From Winogradskyella costae (GTDB lineage Bacteria > Bacteroidota > Bacteroidia > Flavobacteriales > Flavobacteriaceae), in assembly GCF_013403865.1 (NCBI RefSeq), contig NZ_JABFDK010000003.1:1-64000 (forward strand): DNA of 64,000 bases, written 5' to 3'. Shown piece after piece: positions 1-8,535 of the stretch; position 1 is the stretch's first letter, and each line of letters begins with the position of its first letter. A program made the position numbers and the translations under genes. The notes below the pieces were generated by a model. That model was not told the origin of the DNA, did no database searches, and worked only from the letters and a program-made list of their open reading frames with translations.

Positions 1-32
1 ACCATATGTGGTTCTTCAGCAATATGCAGCAT
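1..32 (-). CDS. Possible 5' end of a gene running off the left edge
   Basis: On the minus strand an ATG at 32 opens a frame that stays open to the window edge and reads MLHIAEEPHM. It is preceded by an AT-rich leader (TTTTATTTTTT) of the kind seen before other genes here, and it lies where the next cassette gene would be expected beyond the spacer at 73-193. Only ten codons are visible, so this is a position-based suggestion. Confidence 0.2.
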   Translation of the reverse strand, partial: MLHIAEEPHM

Positions 33-72
33 AAAAAATAAAACTAAATATTACTAGGATTTGATCTTGGAA

Positions 73-193
73 TACGTATATGGTTTGTTGCGTGTTTAAG
101 CAACTAATTTAGTAAACAAAAACGAACGCGAGAAAATTCCGAAGGAATTTTCCAAATAAGCAACGACCAAAGCAATTAATTATACACGGTGTT
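73..193 (-). repeat. attC-like cassette spacer S1 (family A)
   Basis: About 120 bp of spacer. The left side reads GTATATGGTTTGTTGCGTG, almost identical to the spacer at 20075-20197, and the right side ends TATACACGGTGTT. The centre holds a perfect hairpin, GAAAATTCC-GAA-GGAATTTTC, near 131-152. The right GTT (191-193) is followed by GTGTGTA, the variable core repeated inverted at the far end of the gene at 202-1419. The left partner core cannot be assigned because the neighbouring cassette is outside the window. Confidence 0.7.
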
Positions 194-201
194 GTGTGTA
201 G

Positions 202-1419
202 TTATTTTAGCCATCCACTTTCTTTAAATGACCTATATATTTGTTTTAAATTCTTTTCTTTTAATACATCTGAAATTCTTTCTGTTACTCCAAAAATACA
301 GCCTTGACAAGTGTTGAGTTGTGTTTCAGATTTATTTAATATTCTCATTCGTGTAAACCAAAATTCAGGAATATCAATTTCATACTGGACTAGGTACTGT
401 AGTCCAATATAACCATAAGTAGCAATTTCTGGATTTAATGATTGCAACCATTTTGCTAACTCACTAGAGTCATTTCTATTAATGAGGTCAAGCATTTCTT
501 GGCATTTAATTGGTGGTGTTCCTGCAATTCCACAGAATGTCCCAAAAGTGTAAACATTAAAGTCTGTATTCTCTAATCTTGGGTTCTCTATTCTTTTAAC
601 TAGAGTTTTTTGTTCTTCATTGTCTATCAGTTCTAAATAGGCTAGCTTATTATTGTTTTCAATAATATTCAAGTCGTAAGAACTTCCAACAATTCTAATT
701 TCTATGTTTTCCTGTGTCAGTCCATATTCAATTTTTCTTCTAAAAACTGTCTTTTTTTCAAGACCATATGGTTCTTCCTCTGTAATTTTCTCTTTACTCC
801 AAAAACTGTCTAATTTCTGAAAGTTGAAACTGTCCGATTTAAGAATTGCTATCAAACTGTTTAATTTTTCTTTTACAGGTTCATCATTAAACTCGAAGTT
901 TGTTCTTGAAGAAATTCCAAAATCGCCATCATTGTTTATTTCTATTTTGAATATTTTCTCTTCTGTATCATATCCTTTTGCATTTGGGTCTTTTTTGATA
1001 TAGTAAGAAATTCCATTTTGAGTATTCCAAGCATAAGTCTTTGATGTGAAACAACCTTTGTCATTGTATGTATTCCAGACGTCTTTCATTGTACTTTCAT
1101 TTAGTACAATTCCGTTTTCTGTTGTTGCTTTAAAAGGCGATTCAACTGAAATTGACCTAACAATTTGGTTTTTGTCATATGGGTCAATTTGAAAAGTTAA
1201 TCCGATTTTGTTGTAACGATAGTTTGTTATCAAAGTCTTTTCGGATAAAGTATATTCAGTTCCATACATTTCAATAACATCCGAAATTTTGGATGAGTCA
1301 ATCACAATAGATATTCCCTCAATTCCTTTATTCGGAATAAGTACATTTGTTTGTCCAAATAATGGATTAAAACAAAGTGTTAAAAGGATGATATTTATTG
1401 TCCTGAATGTCATTTTCAT
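202..1419 (-). CDS. Secreted protein of unknown function (cassette cargo)
   Basis: About 405 residues. The chosen start is the ATG of MKMTFRTIN; the longer frame begins with a TTG that belongs to the terminal repeat GTTGTGTGTA and is unlikely to be used. Residues 1-23 form a signal peptide (hydrophobic NIILLTLCFNPLF ending FGQ). The mature part is rich in charged residues and Asn, with several Cys near the C-terminus (TFCGIAG, CQEM, TCQGCIFG), possibly disulfide bonded or metal binding. No family is recognised. It is the only gene between spacer S1 and head element H1, with matched inverted cores GTTGTGTGTA at both ends, so it appears to be a single-gene cassette. Confidence 0.75.
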   Translation of the reverse strand: MKMTFRTINIILLTLCFNPLFGQTNVLIPNKGIEGISIVIDSSKISDVIEMYGTEYTLSEKTLITNYRYNKIGLTFQIDPYDKNQIVRSISVESPFKATTENGIVLNESTMKDVWNTYNDKGCFTSKTYAWNTQNGISYYIKKDPNAKGYDTEEKIFKIEINNDGDFGISSRTNFEFNDEPVKEKLNSLIAILKSDSFNFQKLDSFWSKEKITEEEPYGLEKKTVFRRKIEYGLTQENIEIRIVGSSYDLNIIENNNKLAYLELIDNEEQKTLVKRIENPRLENTDFNVYTFGTFCGIAGTPPIKCQEMLDLINRNDSSELAKWLQSLNPEIATYGYIGLQYLVQYEIDIPEFWFTRMRILNKSETQLNTCQGCIFGVTERISDVLKEKNLKQIYRSFKESGWLK

Positions 1420-1429
1420 AATTACACAC

Positions 1430-1497
1430 AACTCGTTATAAAACAGATTTTATAACCTATATCCCCTAAATTAAACAGGATATAAGCTGAACTATGT
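1430..1497 (-). repeat. Array head element H1 (attI-like position)
   Basis: In plus orientation it reads CTCGTTATAAAACAG, then TTTTATAACC, ATATCCCC, AAATTAAACAGG and ATATAAG. It contains two inverted repeats: GTTATAAAA/TTTTATAAC and ATATCC/GGATAT. The same element with few changes occurs at 9845-9915 and, more diverged, at 21042-21110. In all three places it lies directly upstream of the first gene of a minus-strand cassette run and next to the 3' end of an ordinary gene. The attI comparison is inference from position only. Confidence 0.7.
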
Positions 1498-2550
1498 CTA
1501 TTTTTTTATTTTTGTATTCCACAATCCATCTGAAGCATTTAAGTATTTTGATTTTTTTAGTTCTTCAATCCATTTTTGGGATACGTATGGACTAACTTGA
1601 ATTCGGGAGTCTACCTTATTAAAGGTCGCATTAGTAATCCACATAGGCTGAGACGTCCAATCCGAATTTATATAACTAAAGGCTTTTATTACATCAGAAT
1701 TTTCTTGTATAGTCTGGAAAAAAGGTATGAACCAGTCTTTCCATATTGTTTTTTCTAGTTTCACTTTTTTTAGATCCGAATCAAAGTATAAATTGTCTAT
1801 TTGCCTTACCGGAGTTGCTTCTGAAATAAATACCGGCTTTTTATGTTTCCTTGCAAACACAATCATTTCTTTATCTGGTTGCCCAAAATAGGAATACGCA
1901 CACCAATCTACTAAATCATCACCAGGATACCATTCTTCTAACACCTTTTGGTTAGAACCTGCTCCTTTAGATTGCCAGACAAAAGCAACATTATCTACTT
2001 GTTTAGCTTTGAGAATGGCATGTATTCTTTGCCACGCCTTAAGATAATGTTTCTTGTTATAATGATTCCAATCCCAACCATCAAATTCATAACCAATTCT
2101 TAAGAAAACAGGACGCTTAGTCGCTTTAATCCAATCCGCTAGCTCATTAATTAAATAGTCAAGTTTTCCTTTTGCAACACTTTTTTCATGATTAACCATA
2201 GATAGCCCTATTGCTAAAGCAGTATTTTGATACGTAGAATCTTGAAGGTAAAGATTAGCCCAAGAATCACCAGCACCCCAATTTACTTTTGTTTTTATCC
2301 CGTCTAACCCTTTGTTATAGTGGCCGTAAGATTCATTATTAGGAGATAAGTTGGTGTATATGGTTACTCCAGCAGGTGCATCAAAATAATCTGTGTACCC
2401 ATTATTATAATCCTCTAAACCTCCGGTAGCCTCTAAATCTTGTCCGACAAAAACTAAACATTTACCATCTTCTGGTTCGAATTTTTGTGCCACTATTATA
2501 CAGGTCGCACAAAGACATAGTAGTGTGAAAATTAACTTATTGGATGTCAT
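1498..2550 (-). CDS. Secreted glycoside hydrolase, GH26-like
   Basis: 350 residues with a signal peptide (about 1-21, LLCLCATCIIVAQ). The body looks like a clan-A TIM-barrel endo-glycosidase related to GH26 mannanases. RIGYEFDG at 151-158 supplies the likely acid/base Glu155, followed by an aromatic run WDWNHYN and YLKAWQRIH; FISEATP places the likely nucleophile at Glu244. GH26 enzymes cleave beta-mannans or related beta-glycans; the substrate here cannot be told. The 3' end abuts head element H1, which marks it as an ordinary neighbour of the cassette array. No SusCD pair or other CAZyme lies nearby, so this is not a recognisable polysaccharide utilisation locus. Confidence 0.6.
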   Translation of the reverse strand: MTSNKLIFTLLCLCATCIIVAQKFEPEDGKCLVFVGQDLEATGGLEDYNNGYTDYFDAPAGVTIYTNLSPNNESYGHYNKGLDGIKTKVNWGAGDSWANLYLQDSTYQNTALAIGLSMVNHEKSVAKGKLDYLINELADWIKATKRPVFLRIGYEFDGWDWNHYNKKHYLKAWQRIHAILKAKQVDNVAFVWQSKGAGSNQKVLEEWYPGDDLVDWCAYSYFGQPDKEMIVFARKHKKPVFISEATPVRQIDNLYFDSDLKKVKLEKTIWKDWFIPFFQTIQENSDVIKAFSYINSDWTSQPMWITNATFNKVDSRIQVSPYVSQKWIEELKKSKYLNASDGLWNTKIKK

Positions 2551-2739
2551 GTTTTTTAGTTTAAATCAAAATTAGGCATAATGTATTAGAAACACATTAA
2601 TCCTAATAGTATTTATAGTGGTTTAATGAGGAACACGATCTATGGTTCTTCTACACTATACAGCGTATTTGAATTTGATTTTGGACGTTGTTGTATCTGG
2701 TTTGCGCTGATAGGAATGGATTTGGATTTCTGTGCCATA

Positions 2740-2781
2740 AAAAAATGACTTTTACTAAGGTTTAAGTAAAAGTCATTTTTT
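2740..2781 (-). terminator. Rho-independent terminator
   Basis: A long perfect stem, AAAATGACTTTTACT with its inverse AGTAAAAGTCATTTT, flanked by A and T runs and with an 8-9 base loop. It lies 17 bp beyond the stop codon of the arylsulfotransferase-like gene at 2798-4054 and could act in both directions. Confidence 0.8.
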
Positions 2782-2797
2782 GTAAGTACTTTGTTTT

Positions 2798-4054
2798 TTA
2801 ATTCACTCCTAGAAACGAAAGTCGATCGTCATCTACAGGTATGGCGTAGACTCTCCAGAGGGTATCGTATCCGGCATATTTCCATAAGACTTCACCGCTA
2901 TCGGACACTTCCCAAACGATGCCGTCTCTACCTTCTGCAATAAGTGTATTTCCGTTTGGTGTACGTACGGCTCCTCCTAATCCAGCGCTGTATAGTTCTG
3001 AATCGGTGAATGACCATACCAGTTCAGGTTCGTTATCTTCACCTGCAACAAGTTGATATGGTGGATTTAATTGGTATTCAAAAACCGCTGATTGGTTATC
3101 GTAAATGTTGTTAGAAAACACTAACATGTTTCCTGTATCTAACAAATTAGGATAATGGACATCGTTTATGGTGACGTCTCCTACATTATCGTAAGCTAAA
3201 GGGTTACCAAAACGGTACACTAAATCTCCGCCTAAATTATAGTTTCCGCCCGTACTTGTTGCTGCTTGCGCTGTTGTTGTGCTGTGGTCAATCACCCAAA
3301 TCTCGCTATAGTTATTAATTGTTACATAGATAATATTATTAGTTTCATCTATAGTAATACCATTCATGTGCATGATATCTCCATTGGCTTGCGCGCTGTT
3401 GTAGTTGATATCTATTTTATTAGGATTGTCTTGTACGGTACCATAATTAAGTTTGGTGCTGTCATGATCTTGTATTAAATGATCTGTAACATGCCACTCC
3501 CAAACAATTTCTTGGGTTACAGGATTCATTTCTATGATTGCTTCAGGATAAATGTCTTGACTACCTGAAAACCCCATTTCGGTTGCATCACTTACTAGAA
3601 GCTGTTCCCATACTGGGAATATAATATTGCCATTCGCTAAGTATTCTACATCATGATGGGCTGTTTGTGTGGTGGTGCTATAAGACACTTCCCAATCTGT
3701 TGTTTGGTCAGCATTTATTTTTTGAAACACACCACCATACCCTCCAAAGGTAATGGCCGCATCGCTGGCTTTTAGACACACTAACATACTACCGTCATCT
3801 AATAGACTGGCATCATTGCCTATTGCGGCATCAAAGTCCCAACTAAATATTTCGTCACCATCGTGATTAATTATATCTGCACCTTGCCCTGTTTGGTCTA
3901 CTACCAAAATATAGGTAGAGGTGTCTGTTCCTGTTGTGGTATCGGTATCGCTACTTTCAATATCATCATCATTACATGCTGTAAAAAGTGCCATAACGGC
4001 TAATAATACTAAAGACGTAATGCTAGTTGAATTCATTTTCAATGTGTTTTTCAT
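2798..4054 (-). CDS. Arylsulfotransferase-family lipoprotein
   Basis: 418 residues. A lipoprotein signal ends in LFTAC near residue 27, followed by an acidic D/S/T linker (DDDIESSDTDTTTGTDTS) typical of surface lipoproteins in this phylum. The rest is a beta-propeller with family hallmarks: TAHHDVEYLANGNIIFPVWE, the ELNP-like repeat EMNPVTQEIVWEWHV, HMNGITIDE, and YSEIWVIDHST followed by YRFGNP. Aryl-sulfate sulfotransferases move sulfate between phenolic compounds; conserved His residues in such repeats are catalytic in the studied enzymes, but I cannot confirm activity here. It is transcribed alone, with its own terminator downstream. Confidence 0.7.
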   Translation of the reverse strand: MKNTLKMNSTSITSLVLLAVMALFTACNDDDIESSDTDTTTGTDTSTYILVVDQTGQGADIINHDGDEIFSWDFDAAIGNDASLLDDGSMLVCLKASDAAITFGGYGGVFQKINADQTTDWEVSYSTTTQTAHHDVEYLANGNIIFPVWEQLLVSDATEMGFSGSQDIYPEAIIEMNPVTQEIVWEWHVTDHLIQDHDSTKLNYGTVQDNPNKIDINYNSAQANGDIMHMNGITIDETNNIIYVTINNYSEIWVIDHSTTTAQAATSTGGNYNLGGDLVYRFGNPLAYDNVGDVTINDVHYPNLLDTGNMLVFSNNIYDNQSAVFEYQLNPPYQLVAGEDNEPELVWSFTDSELYSAGLGGAVRTPNGNTLIAEGRDGIVWEVSDSGEVLWKYAGYDTLWRVYAIPVDDDRLSFLGVN

Positions 4055-4179
4055 AGTATCTATTTTTTATCTCTTTAGATGCCATTTCTAATAAAAACAT
4101 GCGCTTGGTTATGATAGTTATAGGGGTTTGTGTTGTAGTTGGTTGTGAATTAATAGGTTGTGTGGGTGTGGATGGCTGG

Positions 4180-4250
4180 TTTATAACCTGCCGATGGAAT
4201 AGGAAATCTGTGTGGATGTTCTGAGTAGGTTAGGAGTTGGAATGGATTAT
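4180..4250. repeat. Decayed cassette-spacer fragment
   Basis: The stretch GATGGAATAGGAAATC, then TGTGTGGATG, GAGTAGGTTAGG and ATTATATATAG keeps the order of motifs seen in spacer S4 (AAAATGGAATAGGAAATC, GTGGGCTAGTA, AATTAATTTT), but without a clean GTT core or hairpin. It lies at the 3' side of the gene at 4262-4771, where an intact spacer would be expected. Read as a degenerate copy. Confidence 0.45.
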
Positions 4251-4261
4251 ATATAGTTTTA

Positions 4262-4771
4262 CTAACGGGCTTTTTCTATAATTTCACTCATTATTTTTTT
4301 GGGGTGATTCCAATTCAACTGTTTAAAAGGTGTCAAATTCAATTTCTCTGTTAATTCTCTAATCACAGAAGAATTAAAAGCATCATAGTCATATTTAAGG
4401 TAGTCTATCTTTGAAATATTATAGTTGATGATTCCAGTTATTTTTTTATCGTTATCAGTCGCGTAGAATTTCAACTCTCCAACATTATCAGCAAGAAATT
4501 CTGCATCAGTCTTAATTTTTTCAAAATCTAATTGTGCGTAAAAATTTTCAAGGAAATATAAATGAATTTTATCTAGTTCAGTCGTTGAAAACCTCGGAAT
4601 AATAACAGAATAGAAACTTTTAGAATTAACAAAAATCAAACATTTTTTTCTTGCAATATATAATACAGAAGCATTCCATTTACCAAAAATATTTTCAATA
4701 TTCAGCGTTTTATCTTCAATTCTTTTTTTTATTAACTTTTCTAGTTTTTTTGTGGTAAATATTTCTGTCAT
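4262..4771 (-). CDS. Small cytoplasmic protein, possibly DUF6933 family
   Basis: 169 residues from the ATG at 4771 (MTEIFTTKKLEKL). The frame extends 25 codons further, but that part (rich in K, S, T) falls in the conserved spacer S4, so the internal start is preferred. No signal peptide or membrane segment. The N-terminal half, with GKWNASVLYIARKKCLIFVNSKSFYS, resembles a small family I associate with the label DUF6933, whose role is unknown; this match is from memory. It sits between a decayed spacer and spacer S4, so it is probably cassette cargo, though its two ends no longer show matching cores. Confidence 0.6.
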   Translation of the reverse strand: MTEIFTTKKLEKLIKKRIEDKTLNIENIFGKWNASVLYIARKKCLIFVNSKSFYSVIIPRFSTTELDKIHLYFLENFYAQLDFEKIKTDAEFLADNVGELKFYATDNDKKITGIINYNISKIDYLKYDYDAFNSSVIRELTEKLNLTPFKQLNWNHPKKIMSEIIEKAR

Positions 4772-4784
4772 CAGCTTGTGTGTG

Positions 4785-4932
4785 AATTTGTTGTATGTGG
4801 TTTGCTTTGTCTGTTCGCTGCACTTGGATGAGTGTGGTTTACGCAACTAATTTAGTGAATAAAAATGGAATAGGAAATCGTTTAGGGTTTTTGGAAGTGG
4901 GCTAGTACTAGTAATTAATTTTACCCAATGTT
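4785..4932 (-). repeat. attC-like cassette spacer S4 (family A)
   Basis: About 148 bp. The left side, TTGTATGTGGTTTGCTTTG, and middle, GTTTACGCAACTAATTTAGTG, match spacer S8 closely; the central hairpin is degraded (GGAAATCGTTTAGGGTTTTT). The right side ends TTTACCCAATGTT. The GTT at 4930-4932 is followed by GGGCATA, whose near-perfect inverted partner is not next door but at the left end of spacer S8 near 8529-8538, enclosing the remnant and three further genes. Confidence 0.65.
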
Positions 4933-4944
4933 GGGCATAGTTTT

Positions 4945-5124
4945 TTATTCGTAATACATTTTAAATTTCTCAAAAGTTTCTTGTTCTAGAATATTTATTG
5001 TCATTAGATATATTCCATCATCATTTGCTAAAAATTGATAATATTGTTATTTCCTTTTGCACTAAAATCTGACCTTGTTTCATTGTTGCTTTCCACAAAG
5101 ATTAATACAAATTTTGTTGCATTA
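4945..5124 (-). pseudogene. Truncated, frameshifted C-terminal gene remnant
   Basis: Minus-strand translation gives a coherent protein tail in two frames: NNATKFVLIFVESNNETRSD followed by FSAKGNNN, then after a one-base shift near 5035 QFLANDDGIYLMTINILEQE, TFEKFKMYYE and a TAA stop at 4945. The frame has no start: its upstream end runs into the 3' end of the gene at 5122. The stop lies just inside the cassette core GTTGGGCATAG. It looks like the tail of the original cassette gene, cut by the insertion of the genes at 5122-8464. The family is not recognised. Confidence 0.6.
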
Positions 5125-6357
5125 TTTCTGTTTAGATAAAAGCCCTAAGCGCTCACCCGTTAAAATGTGCTTATATGAATTGCCATGTTTTTGCATGGGA
5201 GAATCTAAAGTAAAAGTTACACCTTCCTGAAAAATCATTATGAAATCCGATCCACCAAAAGCAAAATGACCGAGCATATCACCTTTATTTACGGCTGTTC
5301 CAGGAGTTACATTTTCTTCGAAATTCACAGAACCAACGGCTATCATCCCAATAGGCATTAGCGCGACTAGTCCATATTTAATAGTTTCTAGTATAACACA
5401 TCCTCTGGTCTCTAAGGTTTGCCATCCCGTTTTCGCACTTGGATTAAATGCATATCTGTTGTTTATTTGGTTCCACGAAAGATGTCCGCCAGTAGGATTG
5501 ATACCTTGAATTATCCTGACTTCTTTTATTGTTCCACTTAGAGGAAAGTGATACCTATGATAGTCATTGACATTCAGGAAAGAATGCGTAAACGTGCCGT
5601 TGACAAATGCGTCTGTGTACTCACTATCATCACCAATAAGTTTTGCTATAGATTTGAGAGTAGCAGACTTTACAGGAACTCCTTCTTTTTCTATCAGATT
5701 CGAGGTGATATCAATTCCCCATACTCCCTGTGGTTCTGAGTCTGCAAATGATACTACTACAGCATCTAAATCTGGACTTGCTACTGGCCGCATCTCAGGA
5801 GATTTCAAGTATCTGGCAAAGAATTGGTTGAAAGTTTTCCAATTTGAAGGATCTTCATACCATCCATTTTGTAGACCGAAATTAGTATCGTTAAATGCCA
5901 TTTGATGATACACTTCATTCCAAGAATCTTCAGTGTCTAAGTAGTCGCCCCATGATTTGCTGAAAGTAACCAACCATTGGGCAAACGGTTCGTAATACTG
6001 TAAGGAGTTATTTACCAAACCCTTCTCTTCTAACTCTGGGAGTGGCTGATCAATTAGGAAATAAAAAGCGCATAATCCTTGAACGATATTGTCAAATATT
6101 TCAGGATATGCTTCTTTCTTGATAATTGCCCATGGCACTGTGGTTTCTGTCCATGTTATAAAATGATAGTAGTCTTCAAGGGTTTGAGCTGGGTTTGTAT
6201 TCCTGTCTGGATTGATCTCTTTTGCTTGTAATAATGAAGACTCCAACATTGATTTTAGTGCTGGGTCACTTTCTAAAATAGTAATGAGTTGTTTTGTCGC
6301 TTTTCCGTATCCGACTTCTTTTTTTTGAGAATCACAGGAAATAATTCCAATAGGCAT
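5122..6357 (-). CDS. Phosphatidylserine decarboxylase-like lipoprotein
   Basis: 411 residues from the first ATG. Residues about 20-150 resemble the extra N-terminal domain found in some large phosphatidylserine decarboxylases. The decarboxylase domain follows: FNQFFARYLKSPEMRPVA (176-193), VNDYHRYHFPLSG (263-275) and FGGSDFIMIF (367-376). In this family the Ser of the GS(T/S) site self-cleaves to form a pyruvoyl group; here the site is GGS, residues 368-370. In-frame codons upstream of the ATG read KQFQNLTLILLMPIGIISC, a complete lipoprotein signal with Cys at residue 8, so translation may start at a non-ATG codon (ATA or ATT near 6393-6396). Such an enzyme would act at the envelope. It overlaps the broken gene at 4945-5124 by three bases. 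Confidence 0.75.
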   Translation of the reverse strand: MPIGIISCDSQKKEVGYGKATKQLITILESDPALKSMLESSLLQAKEINPDRNTNPAQTLEDYYHFITWTETTVPWAIIKKEAYPEIFDNIVQGLCAFYFLIDQPLPELEEKGLVNNSLQYYEPFAQWLVTFSKSWGDYLDTEDSWNEVYHQMAFNDTNFGLQNGWYEDPSNWKTFNQFFARYLKSPEMRPVASPDLDAVVVSFADSEPQGVWGIDITSNLIEKEGVPVKSATLKSIAKLIGDDSEYTDAFVNGTFTHSFLNVNDYHRYHFPLSGTIKEVRIIQGINPTGGHLSWNQINNRYAFNPSAKTGWQTLETRGCVILETIKYGLVALMPIGMIAVGSVNFEENVTPGTAVNKGDMLGHFAFGGSDFIMIFQEGVTFTLDSPMQKHGNSYKHILTGERLGLLSKQK

Positions 6358-6431
6358 AAGTAATATGAGTGTTAGATTTTGAAATTGTTTTATAATAAAT
6401 AAATGTTTGTCTTATCGTTATATTTATAGAA

Positions 6432-7163
6432 TTATTTTTTTGTAAACGGAATTATCATAGGAACTTCTTTTTGATATATTTCATATGCTTCTCCAATATG
6501 TTTACGAAGATCTTTTTCTTCTAAATACTTTACAGCTATAAAAATGTAAAGTGTGGTTACACTACTAAACAATAAATGTCCCAATGTCATTACAGGTGTT
6601 GCCCAAAAAGCAATTAGAAAACCTAACATTATAGGATGTCTTACCAATTTATAGAAATAATTTGTTTGAAATTTTGGATGTGGAGTTTGCTTGTTTTTTA
6701 GATTATCAAAGATTTGCCTAAGACCGAAAAGCTCAAAATGATTAATCATAAATGTAGAAAGAAATACAATAAGCCAGCCTAAAAAGAATATTCCTGTTAA
6801 AATGGTAAAGCCAATTTTATTTTCCACATTCCAAACTACAGTTGTTATTGGTTGCCATTGCCAGTAAATTAAAATTAATGCCAAACTTGATAGTAGAATA
6901 TAAGTGCTTCGTTCAATAGCTTGGTTAAAAATAGAGTTAAACCATTCTTTAAATTTTGGTCTTGCCATAATACTATGTTGTAATGCAAATACACTTAGTA
7001 CTGCAAGATTGATTAATATGGCATTAATTAATGAAGGTTCTGTTCCAGAATCTATTGTTTTTGGAAGATATATATTACCTACAAACCCAATAGCGTAAAG
7101 AAAAGCAATAAGAAATATGATATATGCTATTGCTCCGTAAATTACTATAACTACTTTTTTCAT
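6432..7163 (-). CDS. mddA: Methanethiol S-methyltransferase MddA-like membrane protein
   Basis: About 243 residues from the internal ATG of MKKVVIVIYG; a start nine codons upstream is possible but less typical. Five to six membrane segments. Family features: QHSIMARPKFK, ERSTYILLSSLALILIYWQWQPI, HFELFGLRQIF, YKLVRHPIMLGFLIAFWATP and a C-terminal KYLEEKDLRKHIGEAYEIYQ with Glu and His close together, as in isoprenylcysteine-type SAM methyltransferases. MddA methylates methanethiol to dimethyl sulfide. Both flanking genes are on the same strand (74 and 107 bp apart). A methionine gamma-lyase-like gene, a methanethiol source, lies at 27693-28892, but not in the same operon. The close NnrU-type relatives are an alternative. 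Confidence 0.65.
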   Translation of the reverse strand: MKKVVIVIYGAIAYIIFLIAFLYAIGFVGNIYLPKTIDSGTEPSLINAILINLAVLSVFALQHSIMARPKFKEWFNSIFNQAIERSTYILLSSLALILIYWQWQPITTVVWNVENKIGFTILTGIFFLGWLIVFLSTFMINHFELFGLRQIFDNLKNKQTPHPKFQTNYFYKLVRHPIMLGFLIAFWATPVMTLGHLLFSSVTTLYIFIAVKYLEEKDLRKHIGEAYEIYQKEVPMIIPFTKK

Positions 7164-7270
7164 TTCATTAGTTGTTTTGTTATGTAACAAAATTCAACTA
7201 AAAGAAACAACTTTGATTTGCTTAAAAATCCTAATAATGTGTTCTAAGGGCCAAATGATTCATCAGAAAA

Positions 7271-8464
7271 TTATTTACCTCTATGTTTTGACTTGAATTG
7301 ATTAGGAGATGACTTGAACTTTTCTTTAAATGATTGAATAAAATGAGAGTTATTCTTAAATCCACTCTCATAACATACTTGGTTTATGTTCAAGTCACTT
7401 TCAAGTAAAAGTGTTTTGGCGTAGTCTAGCCGTTTTGACTTTAACCATCTATATGGTGTAGTAGCGAATTGCTTTTTGAAATCTCTTTTAAATACCGTTA
7501 AACTTCGTCCACATAATTTAGCAAATTCTTCAACTTTAAGATTGTAAAGATAATTTTCAGACATTATAGTTTCTATCTTGATGTCCGTTTTCTGTTTTAT
7601 TTTTAGAAATTCTGATTTGTTTGGACGCATTCCAGTAACAAATTCTTCAATCTCTGCTAAAACTGAATAGGTGTCACCTGTCCAAAAAAGATGGTCTTTG
7701 CCTGAGAATTCTACTAACTTAGAATTAGTGATTTTCTCCGCTAAATATCTACCTTCTTCTACAAGAATGTCTTTGTCACCTTTTCGAAAGAGTAATAAAG
7801 TAGGAGTTTTTATATCGCTTAAAACCTTAGTAACATCAATATGTGTGTTTTGACGCTGTAAATTTAATGCTGCGCCAGGACTTGCTCCTGAACGCAAGTA
7901 ACTTGCCAGCCAATCCATAAAACCTTTGTCTTGAGCTAAGGAAGGCGCTAAAGTGCGCAATCCATTCATGTAACCATAAGCCCAATTATCTTCTATCATT
8001 CTATAAGACAACTCTCGTACTTCATCTGTGGGAGCCCAAGGATAATCTTGAGAATATCTACGTTTTGCAAAAATTCCAAATCCAATTATTCCTGAGGTTC
8101 GTTGAGGATAATTTATAGAAAATAAAAGACTAACAGATCCGCCTTCTGAATGGCTAAATAAAAATGCTTTCTTCGAATTAGTAGCATCTAATACAGCGTT
8201 TATGTCTTCCATTCTTCCATCCATAGTTGAATATTCATCCGAACGATCTGAAAGTCCAGTACCTCTTTTATCGAAAACAATCAATCTAGAGAATAATGTT
8301 AGCCTTGTTAAAAAACCAGCAAGTCTAGGTTCAGCCCACATCATGTCAATGTTTGAAACCCAACCTGGGATGTAAACTATGTCAACAGGACCATTACCCA
8401 TAACTTGATACGCAATATTAAAATTTCCGCTTTTAGTATATTTTGTTTTGGGTTTCATTTTCAA
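7271..8464 (-). CDS. Alpha/beta hydrolase-AraC fusion regulator
   Basis: 397 residues in two parts. Residues about 1-275 form an alpha/beta hydrolase: IPGWVSN oxyanion region, FDKRGTGLSD, nucleophile motif SHSEGG with Ser106, an acid in LLLFRKGDKDILV, and catalytic His in GKDHLFW. Residues about 295-397 form an AraC-type double HTH: LKVEEFAKLCGRSLTVFKRDFKKQF, TPYRWLKSKRLDYAKTLLL, and NINQVCYESGFKNNSHFIQSFKEKF. AraC domains are usually fused to cupin or transmembrane sensors, so a complete catalytic triad on the sensor side is unusual; the hydrolase may sense or destroy an ester or lactone signal. It lies upstream of the MddA-like gene on the same strand and may control it. Confidence 0.8.
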   Translation of the reverse strand: MKMKPKTKYTKSGNFNIAYQVMGNGPVDIVYIPGWVSNIDMMWAEPRLAGFLTRLTLFSRLIVFDKRGTGLSDRSDEYSTMDGRMEDINAVLDATNSKKAFLFSHSEGGSVSLLFSINYPQRTSGIIGFGIFAKRRYSQDYPWAPTDEVRELSYRMIEDNWAYGYMNGLRTLAPSLAQDKGFMDWLASYLRSGASPGAALNLQRQNTHIDVTKVLSDIKTPTLLLFRKGDKDILVEEGRYLAEKITNSKLVEFSGKDHLFWTGDTYSVLAEIEEFVTGMRPNKSEFLKIKQKTDIKIETIMSENYLYNLKVEEFAKLCGRSLTVFKRDFKKQFATTPYRWLKSKRLDYAKTLLLESDLNINQVCYESGFKNNSHFIQSFKEKFKSSPNQFKSKHRGK

Positions 8465-8535
8465 TAAAATCTATTTTTATTTTCTTGGAATGGTTTCTGA
8501 AAATTTACTTGTTGAGCCTTTTGGAAATTATGCTT

